A stretch of DNA of 64,000 nt from Anaerosporobacter faecicola (lineage in GTDB: Bacteria > Bacillota > Clostridia > Lachnospirales > Lachnospiraceae). The translations under genes and the position numbers were made by a program. The DNA lies in assembly GCF_012070565.1 (NCBI RefSeq), contig NZ_JAAQRO010000052.1, positions 186,001 through 250,000 of the forward strand, written 5' to 3'. The notes under the pieces are model-generated. The model saw only the letters and a list, made by a program, of their open reading frames with translations, ran no database searches and was not told where the DNA came from. Numbering within the stretch: position 1 is the first letter of the stretch; the number at the start of each line of letters is the position of its first letter. Positions 61,833 through 64,000 of the stretch are shown here, one piece after another.

Positions 61833-62612
61833 ATGTATAAAGTAAATTACTGTGGTTATAATATGTCTAATGTTGATTATGATAAGATTGAACGCCCCAA
61901 TGGAAGTGGTGATTATCTATTTCTTCATTTCATGACGCCGATGAAAGTAAAGCTTGCGAATTCCGTGGAAATTACGAAAAAAAATGCCTGTATTCTCTAT
62001 AGCGTCGGCCATAAACAAGAATACCAGGCAATTAAAAAGTTCACCAATAGTTTTTTTCATTTCAGTACTACAGAAGCATTCATTGATACATATCATATCC
62101 CGGTCAACCAAATATTCTATCCTTCCAATTATCTATTGATCAATGAGTTGATTCGTCAACTCTATGTAGAATATCTGGGTAAAGAAATGCTTTATGAACA
62201 ACATATCCATGCTACCATTGAACATATCCTCATCGCACTTTCCAGAGAACTCTATAACAAAAAGGAAAGTACGGTCTTTGACCAGGATCTCTACGCAAAA
62301 TTTCACGAAGCGCGGATTCAGATACTATCTAATATCGATACCCCTTGGAGTACAGAATCTATGGCTGAACTTACCCATTTAGGAAAAAGTCAATTTTACC
62401 ACTACTATCAGCTTTTTTTCCGTCGTTCTCCCAAAGCTGAGTTATTAGAAGCACGGATTGAACACGCAAAATATCTATTAAGCAATGAAGCCTTATCCAT
62501 TGCCCAGATCACCACTTTATGTGGTTTTGACAATGTAAGCCACTTTACCCGTTATTTCAAAAGAAATTGTAATCTTACGCCAAGTATGTATCGTAACAGC
62601 ATTAATAAATAG
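61833..62612 (+). CDS. AraC family transcriptional regulator
   Basis: A 259-residue regulator. The N-terminal cupin-like part (about 1-130) probably senses a sugar, and the C-terminal double helix-turn-helix domain is clear: MAELTHLGKSQFYHYYQLFF, then SIAQITTLCGFDNVSHFTRYFKR and the ending TPSMYRNS. The ATG at 61833 is used because AAAGGAA lies upstream; the longer frame starts at 61803 without a ribosome site. Divergent orientation to the GH51 gene suggests that it activates arabinoside use. Confidence 0.9.
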   Translation: MYKVNYCGYNMSNVDYDKIERPNGSGDYLFLHFMTPMKVKLANSVEITKKNACILYSVGHKQEYQAIKKFTNSFFHFSTTEAFIDTYHIPVNQIFYPSNYLLINELIRQLYVEYLGKEMLYEQHIHATIEHILIALSRELYNKKESTVFDQDLYAKFHEARIQILSNIDTPWSTESMAELTHLGKSQFYHYYQLFFRRSPKAELLEARIEHAKYLLSNEALSIAQITTLCGFDNVSHFTRYFKRNCNLTPSMYRNSINK

Positions 62613-62660
62613 CAGAATGTCGTTAAATAAGATTGATTTCAAATAGTGGCGCGTCTTACT

Positions 62661-63455
62661 TTAATTTCCCGCACTCTCATAAACCGTTAAGCCCTTGCGG
62701 AATACAGCATACGCAAGCAACCACGCAATGAACGCAATCAATACTTCTGCACCTATGGTAGTAAGTAGATTCTTTCCTGTTAGAAAATAACTTGCAGGGA
62801 AAAAAGCAACAAAAGCAAATGGTATCATATACGTAAGTAAAAAACGAATTGGTTTTGCATAGATGGAGATTGGATATTTGGCAAAATCCGATGTCTCATA
62901 TGCAACTTGAAGAATCGCTATACTGTCCTTGATCCAAAATGCCAAGGAAGCAAACAATAACTTAATCGCTGTATAGATCAATGCACCTGTTAATACAGAA
63001 ATGACAAATAGGACGACATTTCCTACTGTAATTGTTACCGTATGATTTCCTACCGATACGCCAACCAATACAAATCCTACAATCAATTCTCCAAGTGCAT
63101 CCGCTTGAAATCGATCACAGATCAACTGGAAAAACGGATTAATCGGGCGGAGTAAAAACCGATCAAATTCTCCTCGGATGACATATCGCATCGCTAGCAT
63201 CCAGATATTATCTGTTAGAAAATGATCGATTCCTCTTGGAATCTGTGCAAATCCATAGATAAATACCAATTGTTCAAAAGTCCATCCATTCAAATTTGGA
63301 ATCTGCTTAAAGACCAACGAAAGGAATATGATTCCAAACATCTGGGAAAAAAAGAATCCTATTAGTCCAATAAGGAAATCCACTTTTGACTGAATCAAGG
63401 ATTTCATAAACTGCCCAGCAAAAACTCTATATAAATGTAAATATCTTCTCATCAT
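62661..63455 (-). CDS. ABC-2 family permease (DUF990/PF06182 type)
   Basis: A 264-residue membrane protein with six helices, of the ABC-2 subfamily PF06182. Characteristic parts are KVDFLIGLIGFFFSQMFGI near the N-terminus, GFAQIPRGIDHFLTDNIW and the conserved RGEFDRFLLRPINPFFQ loop. Such permeases come in pairs with one ATPase, and the second permease gene follows upstream. The exported substrate is unknown. Start: ATG at 63455 six bases after GAGGAGG; the adjacent ATG at 63452 is possible. Confidence 0.87.
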   Translation of the reverse strand: MMRRYLHLYRVFAGQFMKSLIQSKVDFLIGLIGFFFSQMFGIIFLSLVFKQIPNLNGWTFEQLVFIYGFAQIPRGIDHFLTDNIWMLAMRYVIRGEFDRFLLRPINPFFQLICDRFQADALGELIVGFVLVGVSVGNHTVTITVGNVVLFVISVLTGALIYTAIKLLFASLAFWIKDSIAILQVAYETSDFAKYPISIYAKPIRFLLTYMIPFAFVAFFPASYFLTGKNLLTTIGAEVLIAFIAWLLAYAVFRKGLTVYESAGN

Positions 63456-63528
63456 AATCACCCTCCTCTACTAAAGTATACGACTTGCGTGTTGTACAAG
63501 TCATCTCGGGAATGCTCCTATCGTTAAA

Positions 63529-64000
63529 TCAGCCCCCTAATATCGTAATTCTTTTCGTCACACGTTTCCATAAACCATGTGCAACCAGATAGAGGATCAC
63601 AAGCCATACAAGTTGAACTCCCATTGAGAAGAATACTCGTTCCCCAGGCATCTTATTCAGATAAATCATGACTGGCGTATAATTCATTGATGCAAAAGGT
63701 AAGAATTCAAAGATCTTCTGCACAGAAGTAGGGAAAAATGCTAGTGGAATCAATTGCCCTGTCAAGAAACTTAAAACAGCCTGCTTTGCTAGATTTAGCC
63801 CCCATATATAAGTCGTATAGAAGGCAAGTAAGCCGAAGCAAAAATCAAATAAGAACATAATACCAAAACTAAGAATTGCACTTAAAAGATACAATAGTAT
63901 GGTAAACGGTGATGGTGGTAATTGACCGGCTGTCTGGTATTGGCAGATGGTTAAGATTAACCACACAGGTATTCCTGGTACTAGGAAACGAAACAAGAGA
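63529..64000 (-). CDS. ABC-2 family permease, partner subunit (5' end beyond window)
   Basis: About 157 C-terminal residues of a second PF06182-type permease; the frame is still open at position 64000. It shows three to four helices and the family loop ending LPFASMNYTPVMIYLNKMPGE. It lies about 75 bases upstream of the other permease gene and is probably followed further upstream by the ATPase gene outside the window. Confidence 0.82.
   Translation of the reverse strand, partial: LLFRFLVPGIPVWLILTICQYQTAGQLPPSPFTILLYLLSAILSFGIMFLFDFCFGLLAFYTTYIWGLNLAKQAVLSFLTGQLIPLAFFPTSVQKIFEFLPFASMNYTPVMIYLNKMPGERVFFSMGVQLVWLVILYLVAHGLWKRVTKRITILGG

Overview
The window looks like chromosomal DNA of a low-GC, spore-former-type Firmicute, most likely a Lachnospiraceae or Clostridium cluster XIVa anaerobe. 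The reasons are the AT-rich sequence, strong AGGAGG ribosome sites, and a gene set typical of that group: a YerC/YecD TrpR-like regulator beside pcrA, a DUF1836 protein, two EFR1-type flavodoxin/ferredoxin proteins, RemA, the linked TIGR03915/TIGR03916 DNA-repair pair, a PF06541 membrane protein and methylglyoxal synthase. No rRNA, tRNA, CRISPR array or intact insertion sequence was seen. The species cannot be named from the sequence alone.

Layout. 1-2.6 kb: type I restriction-modification genes (hsdM, start of hsdS) headed by a Phd/YefM-like regulator with its own palindromic operator. 2.8-6.2 kb: RlmD-type rRNA methyltransferase, a tandem intergenic repeat array, a YgjP metallopeptidase and YqeY. 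6.2-11.5 kb: glycerate kinase, a possible small cysteine protein, a periplasmic-sensor EAL protein and a PHP hydrolase. 11.6-15.7 kb: yerC, DUF1836 and pcrA. 15.8-25.2 kb: an RmlC-like epimerase, a chemotaxis receptor, a cation/proton antiporter, an orphan solute-binding lipoprotein, HtrA protease, mgsA and pheA. 25.4-34.5 kb: S66 peptidase/RlmI pair, PF06541 protein, a MoxR-DUF58-transglutaminase operon, GDPD and an Fe/Mn-SOD-like protein. 34.6-39.8 kb: a HAD-GNAT fusion, a repeat lipoprotein and the radical-SAM repair pair. 39.8-44.6 kb: two EFR1 paralogues around a TetR regulator and a CDP-alcohol phosphatidyltransferase, an MTAN-type nucleosidase and an FtsX remnant. 44.7-50.7 kb: lepB, the yicC-remA-gmk-rpoZ operon, rqcH and hisJ. 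50.8-59.7 kb: manA-ROK kinase, stand-alone trpB, a diguanylate cyclase, SGNH hydrolase, RNase H1 and a RhaT-family transporter. 59.9-64 kb: GH51 arabinofuranosidase with a divergent AraC regulator, then two ABC-2 permeases, the second cut by the window edge.

Themes. Arabinose handling (GH51, RhaT-like permease, AraC) and hexose entry (ManA plus ROK fructokinase) are the visible carbon-use modules. Cyclic di-GMP turnover is represented by one intact diguanylate cyclase and one EAL protein whose GGDEF part is degenerate. Several regulatory sites can be read directly: a 26-bp palindrome on the -35 box of the phd-hsdM operon, a palindrome filling the spacer of the DUF1836 promoter, an 11-bp-phased TTGTGA array next to the htrA -35 box, a LexA-like box in the spacer of the radical-SAM repair promoter, and three GTTACC/GGTAAC sites upstream of the second EFR1 gene.

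The observations most worth following are the apparently SOS-controlled TIGR03916-TIGR03915 pair without its usual uracil-DNA glycosylase partner, the Phd-like repressor translationally coupled to hsdM with no toxin gene, the duplicated EFR1 module around a phospholipid-synthesis enzyme, and two families of structured intergenic repeats.
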